From UBA11740 sp035635855 (lineage in GTDB: Bacteria > Acidobacteriota > Blastocatellia > Pyrinomonadales > Pyrinomonadaceae): a stretch of DNA of 64,000 bases. The DNA is taken from positions 62,001-126,000 of the forward strand of contig DASQAF010000049.1 in the NCBI GenBank assembly GCA_035635855.1. Direction: 5' to 3'. The notes below the pieces were generated by a model. It was not told the origin of the DNA and made no database searches. It worked only from the letters and a program-made list of their open reading frames with translations. Positions 9,587-19,022 of the stretch are shown here, in pieces. How positions within the stretch are numbered: the first letter of the stretch is position 1; every line of letters begins with the position of its first letter. The position numbers were made by a program, and so were the translations under genes.

Positions 9587-9659
9587 ACGGGGCGTTAGCC
9601 CGCGCGTAAGCAAGGGCACCTGACCTGAGCCCTCCCTTACGGTCGGGCTAGTGCCCCGT
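9587..9659. repeat. Palindromic intergenic repeat, family A variant
   Basis: The outer arms ACGGGGC...TAGCCCG and CGGGCTAGTGCCCCGT pair with one another, and the inner part carries the family A sequence CCCTCCCTTACGGTCGGGCT. It fills the gap between murE and the permease and covers the GTG at 9651, which argues against that GTG as a start codon. Confidence 0.8.
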
Positions 9660-9686
9660 TTTCACGACCAGCTTAAGACCTGTTGC

Positions 9687-10997
9687 ATGCCTACCGAATC
9701 GACATCAACTAACCACGGCGAGGGCCTGCAGCGCGGCATACGCAAATGGGACCTGGTTGCGGTCGCTATCAACGGAATCATCGGCGCCGGCATTTTTGGA
9801 TTGCCCGCTAAGGTTTACGCGCTCATCGGTACCTATAGCCTGATCGCCTTTGTCGCTTGCGCGGTTGTCGTCATCCTGATCATTCTCTGTTTCGCGGAAG
9901 TCAGCAGCCGATTTGATGAAACTGGCGGGCCATACCGTTACGCTCGCGAAGCGTTCGGACCAGCGGTGGGGTTCGAAGTTGGTTGGCTGAGTTGGCTGGC
10001 ACGGCTGACAGCTTTCGCCGCGAACTGCAATCTGATGGTTAGCTATCTCGGGTTTTTCTGGCCGGCCGCAAATACACCACTGGGACGCGCAGTCATCATC
10101 GTGGGGGTGGTTGTCGCCCTGGCCGCGGTCAATATCATCGGCGTGCGGCATGCAGCAATTACCAGCGACCTGTTCACGATTGGCAAGCTGGTTCCCATGC
10201 TCATCTTCATCGTTGCTGGCCTCTTTTTTCTGAATCCGCACGCGTTTGTTTTCGGCCCGAGCCCAACGGCCGGAGCTTTCTCACAGTCGGTGCTGTTGCT
10301 TATATATGCATTTACCGGGTTCGAGATGGCCGTGATTCCGGCGGGCGAGATTCGTAACCCGCAGCGAAACCTGCCGCGAGCCTTGCTCATAGCCAGCGCG
10401 GTTGTCGCCGTCGTATACGTTTTCATTCAAGTGGTTTGCATTGGAACTTTGCCGGAGTTGGCAGCTTCATCAAAACCGCTCGCCGATGCCGCACAGAAGT
10501 TTCTGGGAACTGCGGGCGCCGCAATAATCTCCGCGGGCGCGATTATTTCGATCGCCGGGAACCTGAATATTCTGGTGCTCTCGGGGTCGCGCATTCCGTT
10601 TGCCATCGCCGAGCACAAACAATTGCCGTCATTTCTCGCGCGCGTTCATCGACGCTCCTTTACCCCGCACTTCTCAATCTTAGTTACGGCTTCGTTGATG
10701 ATGGTCCTGACGCTTAAGAGTTCGTTTGTTGCGGCGTTGACGATTAGCGCAATTGCGCGGCTGGTAACATACGCGGTCACCTGCGCCGCGCTGCCCGTGC
10801 TGCGACGGCGGTCAGACGCGCCAAAGGCCATGTTCAGACTTCCGGGCGGGCCGGTCATCGCGATTGCCGCGCTTCTGCTGGCGGCATGGCTGCTGGCGAA
10901 CAGCACGGTGAAAGAGGCAATTCAAGCAACGATCGTGGCGGTCATAGGGTTGCTGATATATGCGGGTTACCGGCTCTACCGAGCCCGACTTTCATAA
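9687..10997 (+). CDS. APC-superfamily amino acid permease
   Basis: Inner-membrane transporter with about 12 hydrophobic segments. The first helix contains INGIIGAGIFGLPAKVY, the unwound GxG substrate-binding signature of the APC superfamily. FAEVSSRFDETGGPYRYAREAFGP and YAFTGFEMAVIPAGEIRNPQRNLPRAL (helix 6 region) also match. I chose ATG 9687 because the upstream GTG lies in a repeat. The 3' end overlaps the convergent amidohydrolase gene by 22 bases. Substrate unknown; an amino acid in exchange or proton symport is the family expectation. Confidence 0.88.
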   Translation: MPTESTSTNHGEGLQRGIRKWDLVAVAINGIIGAGIFGLPAKVYALIGTYSLIAFVACAVVVILIILCFAEVSSRFDETGGPYRYAREAFGPAVGFEVGWLSWLARLTAFAANCNLMVSYLGFFWPAANTPLGRAVIIVGVVVALAAVNIIGVRHAAITSDLFTIGKLVPMLIFIVAGLFFLNPHAFVFGPSPTAGAFSQSVLLLIYAFTGFEMAVIPAGEIRNPQRNLPRALLIASAVVAVVYVFIQVVCIGTLPELAASSKPLADAAQKFLGTAGAAIISAGAIISIAGNLNILVLSGSRIPFAIAEHKQLPSFLARVHRRSFTPHFSILVTASLMMVLTLKSSFVAALTISAIARLVTYAVTCAALPVLRRRSDAPKAMFRLPGGPVIAIAALLLAAWLLANSTVKEAIQATIVAVIGLLIYAGYRLYRARLS

Positions 10998-12670
10998 ACC
11001 ACACGCCCGTCCATGATGGTCAGTACGATCTTCACTCTCTCGATCTCTTTGGGTTCAATTTTAAAGATGTCGCGCGACAACATGACGATATCTGCCAGGT
11101 TGCCCGGAGTGATTGTGCCCTTCTCGTTTTCCTGGAATTCGGCAATGGCTGAGCCGACAGTGTAAGCACGCACGGCTTCTTCAACCGAAATCTTTTGCTC
11201 CGGTATCCAGCCATTCGGGTTCTTCCCGTCCAGAGTCCGGCGCGTTACCGCGGCATAAATCGTGAGCAATGGATCAAGTGGCGCGACGGTCCAATCCGTG
11301 CCGAACGCCAACGTGGCGCCGGAATCCAACAATGAACGAAACGCATATGTCGTTTTCGTCCGTTCCGGGCCGATTCGCTTCTCAGCCCAGCGCCCATCGT
11401 CAATCGCGTGATACGGCTGCATCGAGGCAATGACGTGGTCGCGAGCGAAACGCGGAATGTCCTGCGGACGAAGATGCTGGGCGTGCTCAATTCGAAACCG
11501 CCGGTCGCGGTCACCATTTTCTTTTTCTACTCGCTCATAAATCGAGAGAATGATGTCGTTCGCACGATCACCGATCGCATGAATCATTACCTGCAAGCCG
11601 GCGCGATCGGCGCCGCGCACTCGCTTCAGCATTGCTCCATCTGGAAACATCTCATCACTCGGGATGCCGCTGGTATTCGGAGCGTCTCGATACGGCTCAA
11701 AGAACAAAGCGGTCGTCGATCCAAGGCTGCCATCCGCAAAACCCTTCAGGCCGCCCGTGCGCAGCATCGCGCTGCCAAAATGCGCGCGCACGCCTGTCTG
11801 CGCCAGTTGCTCCCAACGCGGCAAGGGCCACGCACCGTATATACGTGTCTTCAATTCAGAGCGATCGAGCAGAGTTTGATACACACTGACATCAACCCCG
11901 GCGGACATATCCTGCACGCTGGTCACTCCCAGACTCGCCGCATGATTCGTCGCAGCGCGCGCGGCCGTAAGTTTTTCTTCGAAGGTTGGCGCGGGGATGA
12001 CTTTCCAGACAAAACTCTGCGCCGCATCTTTCAGGATGCCGCTAGGTTCACCGGTCGCGGGATCGCGCACAATGACTCCACCGTCCGGATCTTTTGTCGA
12101 GCGAGTAACGCTTGCGAGATTCAACGCCAGACTGTTTGCCAGCGCCATGTGACCGTCAAGGCGATTAACGAAAACCGGATTGTTCGGCGTGTATCGATCA
12201 ATCAGCTCTCTGGTTGGAAGTTTTGCGTCGGGCCAGCGTTCATGATCCCAATCGCCACCGGTAATCCAACTTCCCTTCGGGAATTTCGCTGCAAAATCGC
12301 GAAGTCGTTCCGCGAATTCCTGCGGCGTGTTCGCACTCCGCAAATCGACGCTGGCCAGTTGAAAGCCGCCGGATAAGAAATGAACGTGCGCATCGTTGAA
12401 TCCCGGCAGAACCAGTTGGCCTCGCGCGTCAATTACGCGCGTGGATTCGCCGGCAAGTCTCTGGATTTCATTATTGGCGCCGACGGCAACTATTCTATTT
12501 CCGTTGATCGCCAGTGCCTGCGCCGTGGGCTGGGCGGCGTTCATGGTGTGAACACTGGCGTTAAGAATGATTAGGGTTGGAGATGCTTGTTGATTGTTGG
12601 ATCGGCTTTGAAAGCCCATAGTCATCAATAGACCGGCGATAGTCAGAGACAAAATGCTTACGACGCGCAC
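10976..12670 (-). CDS. Amidohydrolase of the YtcJ/NfdA type, exported
   Basis: Metal-dependent hydrolase of the amidohydrolase-3 group. It has an N-terminal signal sequence (ILSLTIAGLLMTMGF), then SVHTMNAAQPTAQALAING, the metal motif LPGFNDAHVHF with intact HxH, SVQDMSAG, AIGDRAND (His ligand), RIEHAQHL, and FGTDWTVAPLDP with the final Asp. The 564 residues are usual for the family. The start is GTG 12670. Relatives act on varied amides or carbamates, so the substrate is open. It faces the APC permease tail to tail with 22 bases of overlap, leaving no room for a separate terminator. Confidence 0.87.
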   Translation of the reverse strand: MRVVSILSLTIAGLLMTMGFQSRSNNQQASPTLIILNASVHTMNAAQPTAQALAINGNRIVAVGANNEIQRLAGESTRVIDARGQLVLPGFNDAHVHFLSGGFQLASVDLRSANTPQEFAERLRDFAAKFPKGSWITGGDWDHERWPDAKLPTRELIDRYTPNNPVFVNRLDGHMALANSLALNLASVTRSTKDPDGGVIVRDPATGEPSGILKDAAQSFVWKVIPAPTFEEKLTAARAATNHAASLGVTSVQDMSAGVDVSVYQTLLDRSELKTRIYGAWPLPRWEQLAQTGVRAHFGSAMLRTGGLKGFADGSLGSTTALFFEPYRDAPNTSGIPSDEMFPDGAMLKRVRGADRAGLQVMIHAIGDRANDIILSIYERVEKENGDRDRRFRIEHAQHLRPQDIPRFARDHVIASMQPYHAIDDGRWAEKRIGPERTKTTYAFRSLLDSGATLAFGTDWTVAPLDPLLTIYAAVTRRTLDGKNPNGWIPEQKISVEEAVRAYTVGSAIAEFQENEKGTITPGNLADIVMLSRDIFKIEPKEIERVKIVLTIMDGRVVYESRAR

Positions 12671-12847
12671 AGATAGACGACTACTCCATATAATCGCAAA
12701 GTAGCGAGCGTTGGCGGCGAATCATAATAGCCTTCATCTCGGAAGATTGACCAGCTCATTTATTCTCCCAAGAACCGCTTCAGCCAAAATATCAGTTTCT
12801 TCGGGACGATGGTTGGTGGCCTCCAGTAAAGGTTTTGATGCGGCATG

Positions 12848-12884
12848 CGCATCTTGCGGGTGATCCACGAGCGGGACGCTCGTG
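12848..12884. repeat. REP-like palindrome in a 287-base non-coding gap
   Basis: Between the amidohydrolase start (12670) and glcDE (12958) lies a perfect inverted repeat CACGAGCG-GGA-CGCTCGTG (12866-12884), preceded by CGCATCTTGCGG (12848-12859). That 12-mer is found in inverted sense in the linker of GlcF at 20327-20338. I see no convincing gene in this gap; minus-strand frames here are short and of odd composition. Confidence 0.65.
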
Positions 12885-12957
12885 CCAAAAATTTCATCGT
12901 CGAGTTTGGAGGGGGTTGAAGACCGTAGTGTATCATTGTCGCGAACATATCTGATCA

Positions 12958-15855
12958 ATGGATAAGGTAGTTTTAAATCTTCGCGCAATCGTGGGGCGCC
13001 GGAATGTTCTGGCCGAGCCTGAAGAGTTGCTCGTCTATGAATGCGACGGCTTGCCGCAGCACAAGCATCCGCCGCGCGCCGTCGTCTTTCCCAATTCAAC
13101 TGAAGAAGTGTCGGAAGTACTGAAACTGCTGGCGCGCGAAGAAGTGAGTTTCGCGCCGCGAGGCGCCGGCACAGGGCTTTCCGGCGGTGCCCTGGCGATT
13201 AACCAGGGAGTTGTGATTGAACTGGCGCGCATGCGGAAGATCCTGAAAATCGATCGAGAGAATCGCCTGGCGGTCGTCCAGACGGGACTGGTCAATGCGC
13301 ATCTCTCGCGCGCGGTCGCGCCCTTCGGTCTCTACTATGTTCCCGATCCGTCCAGCCAGCCGTCCTGCACCATCGGCGGCAACATCGCCGAAAATGCCGG
13401 CGGAATTCATTGCTTGAAATACGGCACGACCACCGACCATGCCATCGGCGCGCGAGTCGTCCTGTCTGATGGCTCAATTGTCGATCTCGGTGGTGGGGTG
13501 CCGGGATACGATCTACTCGGCGTCTTTGTTGGTTCCGAAGGAACGTTCGGTATTGCGACAGAAGCGACAGTGAAACTGGCGCCGATTCCGCCAGCCGTGC
13601 GCACGCTGCTGGCTGACTTTATCGACGTGGATGATGCGAGCCGCGCAGTGTCGGCGATCATCGCTGCGGGAATGTTGCCCGCAGCCCTGGAGATGATGGA
13701 CAACGCGATCATCCGCGCGGTTGAGAAAAGCGTCTTTGCGGCTGGATTGCCAATTGACGCCCAGGCTGTGTTGCTGGTCGAACTGGATGGTATTGAGACC
13801 GGCCTTGACGACGATGCCGAAAAGGCCGCGTCGATTCTGTGTGAACACGGTGCGCGTTCCGTACGCTCCGCCACGGACGAGAATGAAAGAAAAAAACTAT
13901 GGGCCGCGCGCAAAGGAGCGTTCGGCGCGGTCGGCCGTTTGTCGCCTGACGTGATGATTCAGGATGCGGTCGTGCCGCGCTCGCGTCTGCCTGAAGTGCT
14001 CGCCGAAACCTATCGCATCAGCGCACACTATCAACTGCAACTGGCCAACGTATTTCACGCCGGCGACGGCAATCTCCATCCGCTAATTTGTTTTGACCTC
14101 AGGCGCGGCGACGATCTGGAACGCGTGCGTCAGGCCGGCCGCGAGATTATGGAGACCTGCGTGCGCGCCGGCGGCTCAATTACCGGCGAGCATGGTGTCG
14201 GCCTGGATAAGAGCAGTTACCTGCCGCTGATTTTTAGCGAAGACGATATGGAGGCAATGCTGCAAGTGCGCGCGGCGTTCGATCCGTCGGGGCTCTGCAA
14301 TCCGGGAAAAATCATTCCGATGCCGCGGGGCTGTGGCGAGGCGCGAGCGGTGGCGACTCATGCTTTGTCAGCACCGGGAGCGGTAGCGACCGGGTCGCTG
14401 GGATCCTCGCCCTCCATTCGACCCCAGCAAGATCAATCTCCCAAAAGTGCGACAACCTTAAGTTTGTCGAACACTCCCCGCGATCGAGCCGCAGAGAAAC
14501 AGGCTTTAATCACCACGAAACTGAACGAGGCGCGGATTGCGCGAGAGTTGGCACGCATTGTCGGCGATCAAAGTGTTCGGCGGCTGGCTGACGTGAATTC
14601 TGCAAACCTTGCGCAGTCAGAATGGTTTGCCAGCGCGCGCGCTCTTGAAATAGCGCCACTGACAGGGGAACAGGCTGCCGAGGTAATGAAGATCTCAGCG
14701 CGAGAAGGATTAACTGTGGTGCCAATGGGAAGCGGAGGCTGGTTGCAAGCCGGCAATCCGATGAGCCGTGCGGATCTGATTCTGAGCACGCGTCGCATGA
14801 AAACCGTGATTCGTCATGAACCTGCGGACCTGGTGGCCACCGCGGAAGCAGGTTTGACGCTGGCTGAATTTCAGAAGCATCTGTCGCAGGCGGGCCAATG
14901 GCTGCCCCTCGATCCTCCCGATGACGGGCGTGTCACGCTGGGAGGAATTGTTGCCACTGGTCTGGGCGGCGCGCACAGTTTCGGTTTTGGGACACCGCGG
15001 TCCTATGTGATCGGGATGCGCGTGGTGCTGGCCGACGGACGTGTGGTCAAAGCGGGCGGGAACGTCGTCAAGAACGTGGCCGGATACGATCTCTGCAAAC
15101 TGTTTACGGGAAGTTATGGAGCGCTCGGCCTGATCACCGAAATTACTTTCAAGCTGCGGCCGTTACCGGCTGAGACCAGAACAGTAGTTGCTTCCGGGCC
15201 ATTGGTTTCTCTTGCCGCGACCGGCCGGCAGATCTCCGCGGACATGTTTCCGGTTGCCGTTGAGTTGCTCTCCTCGCGAATGGCAAGCAGGTTGGAAATC
15301 GAAGCGAAGTCGCAGCAATGCGGGTTGCTGGTGCGATTCGCGGGCTCGGCAAGAGCCGTCGTTTCACAGACCGCCCATGCCCTTAAGCTTTTGCGCAATG
15401 ATCAAAATAATCGGTGTTACGCTCTTGATGAAGACGAGGCCCTGTGGCAGAAGCTGAGCGCGGTCCCCATGCGGACTTCCGACAATTTGGGCTGGCGCGT
15501 GAGCCTGCGGCCCGGCGATCTCGCTACGTTTCTAGATGAGATCGTGGCGTTGGAGAAAGATGAGACCTCGCATGTCTCACTAAGTTGGCACGCTGGTCTC
15601 GGCGATGGCCGGCTGCGCGCAATCGCCCGTGCCCCGGTGTACCATCGCGAAGCTGTGCGCGCGCTTGAACGGTTGCGCGGGAAAGCGGAAACTCTGGGCG
15701 GTAAGCTGGTGCTCGAGACGGCCCCGCTGGAGATTAGAAACGAGTTTGACGCCTGGGGCGACTTTGGATCGACGACAGAACTGATGAGGCGAGTAAAGAG
15801 TCAACTTGATCCACAGAATCTGTTTTCGCCCGGACGATTTATCGTCGAGCCTTAG
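12958..15855 (+). CDS. Glycolate oxidase, fused GlcD-GlcE FAD subunits
   Basis: Two FAD-linked oxidase halves in one 965-residue chain. Residues 1-460 are GlcD-like: PRGAGTGLSGGA, PSSQPSCTIGGNIAENAGG, then the C-terminal FAD-oxidase signature FHAGDGNLHP and GEHGVGLDK. Residues 525-965 are GlcE-like: PMGSGGWLQAGNP, LGGIVATGLGGAHSFGFG, GGNVVKNVAGYDLCKLFTGS. The Pro/Ser-rich linker between them (about 465-520) includes a copy of an intergenic repeat. With the iron-sulfur subunit GlcF (19775-21130) this forms a membrane-associated enzyme oxidising glycolate to glyoxylate; other D-2-hydroxyacids, including lactate, are possible. In Escherichia coli these subunits are separate proteins. Confidence 0.9.
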   Translation: MDKVVLNLRAIVGRRNVLAEPEELLVYECDGLPQHKHPPRAVVFPNSTEEVSEVLKLLAREEVSFAPRGAGTGLSGGALAINQGVVIELARMRKILKIDRENRLAVVQTGLVNAHLSRAVAPFGLYYVPDPSSQPSCTIGGNIAENAGGIHCLKYGTTTDHAIGARVVLSDGSIVDLGGGVPGYDLLGVFVGSEGTFGIATEATVKLAPIPPAVRTLLADFIDVDDASRAVSAIIAAGMLPAALEMMDNAIIRAVEKSVFAAGLPIDAQAVLLVELDGIETGLDDDAEKAASILCEHGARSVRSATDENERKKLWAARKGAFGAVGRLSPDVMIQDAVVPRSRLPEVLAETYRISAHYQLQLANVFHAGDGNLHPLICFDLRRGDDLERVRQAGREIMETCVRAGGSITGEHGVGLDKSSYLPLIFSEDDMEAMLQVRAAFDPSGLCNPGKIIPMPRGCGEARAVATHALSAPGAVATGSLGSSPSIRPQQDQSPKSATTLSLSNTPRDRAAEKQALITTKLNEARIARELARIVGDQSVRRLADVNSANLAQSEWFASARALEIAPLTGEQAAEVMKISAREGLTVVPMGSGGWLQAGNPMSRADLILSTRRMKTVIRHEPADLVATAEAGLTLAEFQKHLSQAGQWLPLDPPDDGRVTLGGIVATGLGGAHSFGFGTPRSYVIGMRVVLADGRVVKAGGNVVKNVAGYDLCKLFTGSYGALGLITEITFKLRPLPAETRTVVASGPLVSLAATGRQISADMFPVAVELLSSRMASRLEIEAKSQQCGLLVRFAGSARAVVSQTAHALKLLRNDQNNRCYALDEDEALWQKLSAVPMRTSDNLGWRVSLRPGDLATFLDEIVALEKDETSHVSLSWHAGLGDGRLRAIARAPVYHREAVRALERLRGKAETLGGKLVLETAPLEIRNEFDAWGDFGSTTELMRRVKSQLDPQNLFSPGRFIVEP
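14373..14393. repeat. Intergenic repeat core embedded in the glcDE linker
   Basis: The bases CCGGGAGCGGTAGCGACCGG (14374-14393) are identical to the core of the 31-base inverted repeat at 56138-56261. Here they encode PGAVATG in the linker between the two domains, in frame. Confidence 0.75.
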
Positions 15856-15974
15856 AAGCGTGTTTTCCCTTGCGACTTGGCGTTTTTCGGAGAGACTGTT
15901 CACGCCAGGGCGCAAAGCCGCAAAGACAATCGCGACGCCTGAATGATGGCTGGATCATAGCCTGGAGATAAGAA

Positions 15975-17726
15975 ATGAGAACCAAACTATTTTCGCCAAT
16001 GCGTTTGCTTCTACCTGTCGGTTTGATTGCCGTCATTGTCTCGACGCAAATTGCGCCGGTAAACATTATCGTTGTCGCTGCTTCGCGCGAACCCGTACGC
16101 GCTCGCCACGGCATCGTCGCTTCGACAAACGAAATCGCTTCTCAGGTGGGCGTGGACATCATGAAGCGCGGCGGCAATGCGGTTGACGCGGCGATCGCGG
16201 TGGCCTTTGCTTTGGCCGTTACGCATCCAGCAGCCGGCAACCTGGGCGGCGGCGGTTTCATGATGATCCGTTTGAAAGACGGACGCACGACGGCGATCGA
16301 TTATCGTGAGATGGCGCCGGCGGCCGCGACGCGAAATGTCTATCTGGACAAAAACGGCAACGTAATCGAAGGCGAAGGCGGGCCGCTCGAAGGTTATCGC
16401 GCCGCTGGAGTTCCCGGCACGGTGCGCGGGATGGAATTGGCGCTGAAGAAGTACGGTTCAGGCAGATTGAGCTGGACGCAGTTGATTGAACCGGCGCGGC
16501 GCCTGGCTGCGAACGGCTTTACGGTGTCCAACTCGTTTGCGCGAGGATTGCGCGGCAATCGCGAATATCTTTCCCAGTACGCGGAGACGAAACGCATCTA
16601 TCTCAACAACGGAAAGTTTTACGACGAAGGTGACTTGTTTGTGCAACCCGATCTCGCAGCGACTTTCTTGCGTTTGCAGCAGCGTGGCCCAAATGAATTC
16701 TACGAAGGACAAACCGCCCAGTTGATAGCCGCTGACATGAAGCGGCATAACGGCCTGATGACGCTGGATGATCTGCACGGGTATGTCGCGAAAGAGCGCC
16801 AGCCCCTGCGGGGCAACTATCGCGGCTACGAAGTTGTCTCGATGCCGCCTCCTTCATCGGGCGGCGCCGTGCTGATCGAGATGCTGAACATTCTGGAAGG
16901 CTATGATCTGAAAAAGATGGATTGGGCGTCCTCTGATCGTTATCACCTGATGACTGAAGCCATGCGCCGCGCCTTTGCCGACCGGGCTGAATACATGGGC
17001 GACTCAGATTTTGTGAAAGTTCCGGTGGCGGGTTTAGTAGATAAAAAATACGCGGCCCAGTTGCGCCAGACCATCAATCCGGAACGCGCTTCGTCGAGCG
17101 AACAAGTGAAGGCCGGCAAACCTTTGGGCTACGAATCTGAAGAGACTACGCACTTCACAGTCGTCGACGCCGAAGGCAACGCGGTCGCGAACACCTACAC
17201 GTTGAATAATTCGTTTGGCTCAGCGGCGGTTGCGAAGGGGACCGGCCTGTTGCTGAACGATGAGATGGATGATTTCGCAGCCAAGCCGGGGACTCCGAAT
17301 CTCTACGGTCTTATCCAGGGCGAGCGCAACGCCGTCGCTCCGCGCAAGCGGCCTTTGTCGGCGATGACACCTACTTTTGTATTGCGCAAAGACGGCAGCC
17401 TTTGGTTTACGGTCGGCAGTCCGGGTGGACCAACGATTATCAATACTGTGCTGTGTGTGATTACCAACGTGATCGATTACGACATGAACATCCAGCAGGC
17501 TATCGACGCTCCGCGCATTCATCATCAATGGCTGCCAGATGAACTGGTCTTCGAACCTTACGGATTATCGGGAGATACGCAAAGTGCTTTGATCGCTCGC
17601 GGCCACAAACTCGCCAAGCCGCGTTATCTCGGCGACGCCGAAGGGATCATGATTGAAGAGAAGACGGGTGTGCGTTTAGGAGCGACTGATCCGAGAAGGA
17701 GTGATGGGTTGGCGGTCGGGTATTGA
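15975..17726 (+). CDS. ggt: Gamma-glutamyltransferase
   Basis: Exported N-terminal nucleophile hydrolase that cleaves glutathione and other gamma-glutamyl compounds. It has a signal peptide (LLLPVGLIAVIVSTQIAP), large-subunit motifs (VDIMKRGGNAVDAAIAVAFA, NLGGGGFMMI, RRAFADRAEYMGD) and the self-cleavage site EETTHFTVVD. The nucleophile is Thr391, giving a small subunit starting TTHF. PLSAMTPTFVL and VGSPGGPTIINTV complete the small subunit. ATG 15975 follows GGAGATAAGAA. It sits between the glycolate oxidase genes without an obvious functional link. Confidence 0.95.
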   Translation: MRTKLFSPMRLLLPVGLIAVIVSTQIAPVNIIVVAASREPVRARHGIVASTNEIASQVGVDIMKRGGNAVDAAIAVAFALAVTHPAAGNLGGGGFMMIRLKDGRTTAIDYREMAPAAATRNVYLDKNGNVIEGEGGPLEGYRAAGVPGTVRGMELALKKYGSGRLSWTQLIEPARRLAANGFTVSNSFARGLRGNREYLSQYAETKRIYLNNGKFYDEGDLFVQPDLAATFLRLQQRGPNEFYEGQTAQLIAADMKRHNGLMTLDDLHGYVAKERQPLRGNYRGYEVVSMPPPSSGGAVLIEMLNILEGYDLKKMDWASSDRYHLMTEAMRRAFADRAEYMGDSDFVKVPVAGLVDKKYAAQLRQTINPERASSSEQVKAGKPLGYESEETTHFTVVDAEGNAVANTYTLNNSFGSAAVAKGTGLLLNDEMDDFAAKPGTPNLYGLIQGERNAVAPRKRPLSAMTPTFVLRKDGSLWFTVGSPGGPTIINTVLCVITNVIDYDMNIQQAIDAPRIHHQWLPDELVFEPYGLSGDTQSALIARGHKLAKPRYLGDAEGIMIEEKTGVRLGATDPRRSDGLAVGY

Positions 17727-17750
17727 AGCGTGTTGGATTGAAGGTCAATT

Positions 17751-18687
17751 GTGAGAGTGACATTCTTCACCGCTGTGATCAATGTGCAGATTGGTAGCAT
17801 TTCCGGGCGTGGTGATGAAATCTTTAAGGGGCTATACATAACGACGGACAGGGGTATTATTTCAGGCCTTGTGACTCCCCGAAGTCGCAGCCGCTTTGGG
17901 GCAACTCGAATACGAGTTTCTCCGAGACGCTCCCGCCCTTATATATTCCCGCGAAGAGGTCGAGGGTGACTTCGATTGGTCTGATTACCTTCGTAGGAGG
18001 CTCTTTGAGGTAAAGACTCTCTTTAATGTGATGTGGTTATTTAAGGACAATGCAGCCAATAGTGAATTGGGCTTTTTGACCTATGCGTTTGGGTTCACGC
18101 AACAAACTCACAGCAATGCAGTATCGATTATTTACGATATGGCGGACGGATCGCGTCCAGTGGTGAGTTTCTCTCGAAACGATCTTAGAGAAGTTCGGCA
18201 ATATTACCGAGCTTGGATCGGTGAGGTCGAAATCCCGACCCCCTACGGTTTACTGGATTCCTCTGGAATCACGAGGACAATGCGGGCGTTTTATTGGATT
18301 CAAGCGGGTCGATCTGCACCTAGTCTTGGGCAGAGAATTGCCTGCTTCTGCATGGCGATGGAGAGTCTCCTCGCCACTAGTTCGTCCGAACTGGCACATC
18401 AACTTGCGGAACGGATGGCAGTATTCTTGTCAGACCGGCTCGATGGACGGGAGAGTGTCTATCGAAAAGTAAAGCAATGCTACGCTCTCAGGTCGAGAGT
18501 TGTTCATGGCGACGTTCTGAAGCATTCGAAGGTGAGTGAGTTAGTAGAGGCATCATTGGCATGCGACGAACTCCTCCGGCAAGCCATACGCAAGGCGGTT
18601 CAGGACGAACGCGCTCGAAAAGCCTTAGAGAGCGCCAATGAGACCTTGGACCGATATTTCCTCGATGCACTCTTCTCGACTTCTTAG
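17751..18687 (+). pseudogene. Apea-like HEPN-domain protein, frameshifted
   Basis: Two overlapping frames join into one protein. The first (GTG 17751 or 17757) encodes TFFTAVINVQIGSISGRG and onward to SGLVTP; the second continues EVAAALGQLEYEFLRDAP after 17880. Removing one C from the CCCC at 17877-17880 joins them. The C-terminal half resembles HEPN_Apea domains: CFCMAMESLL, LAHQLAERMAVFLSD and the RNase-type motif RSRVVH (Rx4H). HEPN proteins of this group are candidate ribonucleases in stress or phage defence. If the extra base is real, only a shortened protein from TTG 17896 could be made; it may instead be an assembly error. The base composition is more AT-rich than the neighbours, suggesting transfer. 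Confidence 0.65.
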
Positions 18688-18695
18688 ATCTCAAC

Positions 18696-18929
18696 GAGCC
18701 AGCGAAGCTGGCGGCAGAATGTAGCCCAGGGCAAGCGTAGCGGAACGAAGTGGAGCGGAGCGCCGCCTTGGGTAATCCCCCGAATAAATACTCCAAGCCC
18801 GCTTTAGCGGGCGAAAGATTCTGCCGCCCGCTAAAGCGGGCTTGATAATGAAATGGGACGTGAACCCAGGGTTTCGCTCGCTGCGCTCGCTCACCCTGGG
18901 CTAAATTCTGCCGCCAGCTTCGCTGGCTC
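18696..18929. repeat. Nested composite palindrome, family B
   Basis: The outer arms of 36 bases (18696-18731 and 18894-18929) pair with one mismatch. Inside them, 19-base perfect arms CAAGCCCGCTTTAGCGGGC (18794-18812) and its complement (18826-18844) form a second hairpin. A diverged copy of the right half lies at 42530-42632. The gap from 18688 to 19022 holds only this element and flanking bases; no gene is seen. Confidence 0.85.
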
Positions 18930-19022
18930 GCTGAGTCTGCAAACTCGGTAGTTCGAAACTAAAGAATTTCGTCTTGAAAGAATGGAAACTGTCTAATACT
19001 AAACGATCAACCGGTGTCGCCA

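Noticed and set aside
11408..12376. Plus-strand frame of 322 residues opposite the YtcJ-like gene
   Set aside because: It is a shadow of the minus-strand amidohydrolase gene, with odd residue composition and no domain.
12734..13099. Minus-strand frame of 121 residues across the glcDE start
   Set aside because: It overlaps the clearly coding 5' end of glcDE and its middle part is the CACGAGCG palindrome; the residues look like repeat-derived sequence rather than a protein.
17751..18687. Recoding or Sec explanation for the split HEPN gene
   Set aside because: The break is a frame change at a CCCC run, not a UGA in an otherwise continuous frame, so selenocysteine does not apply.
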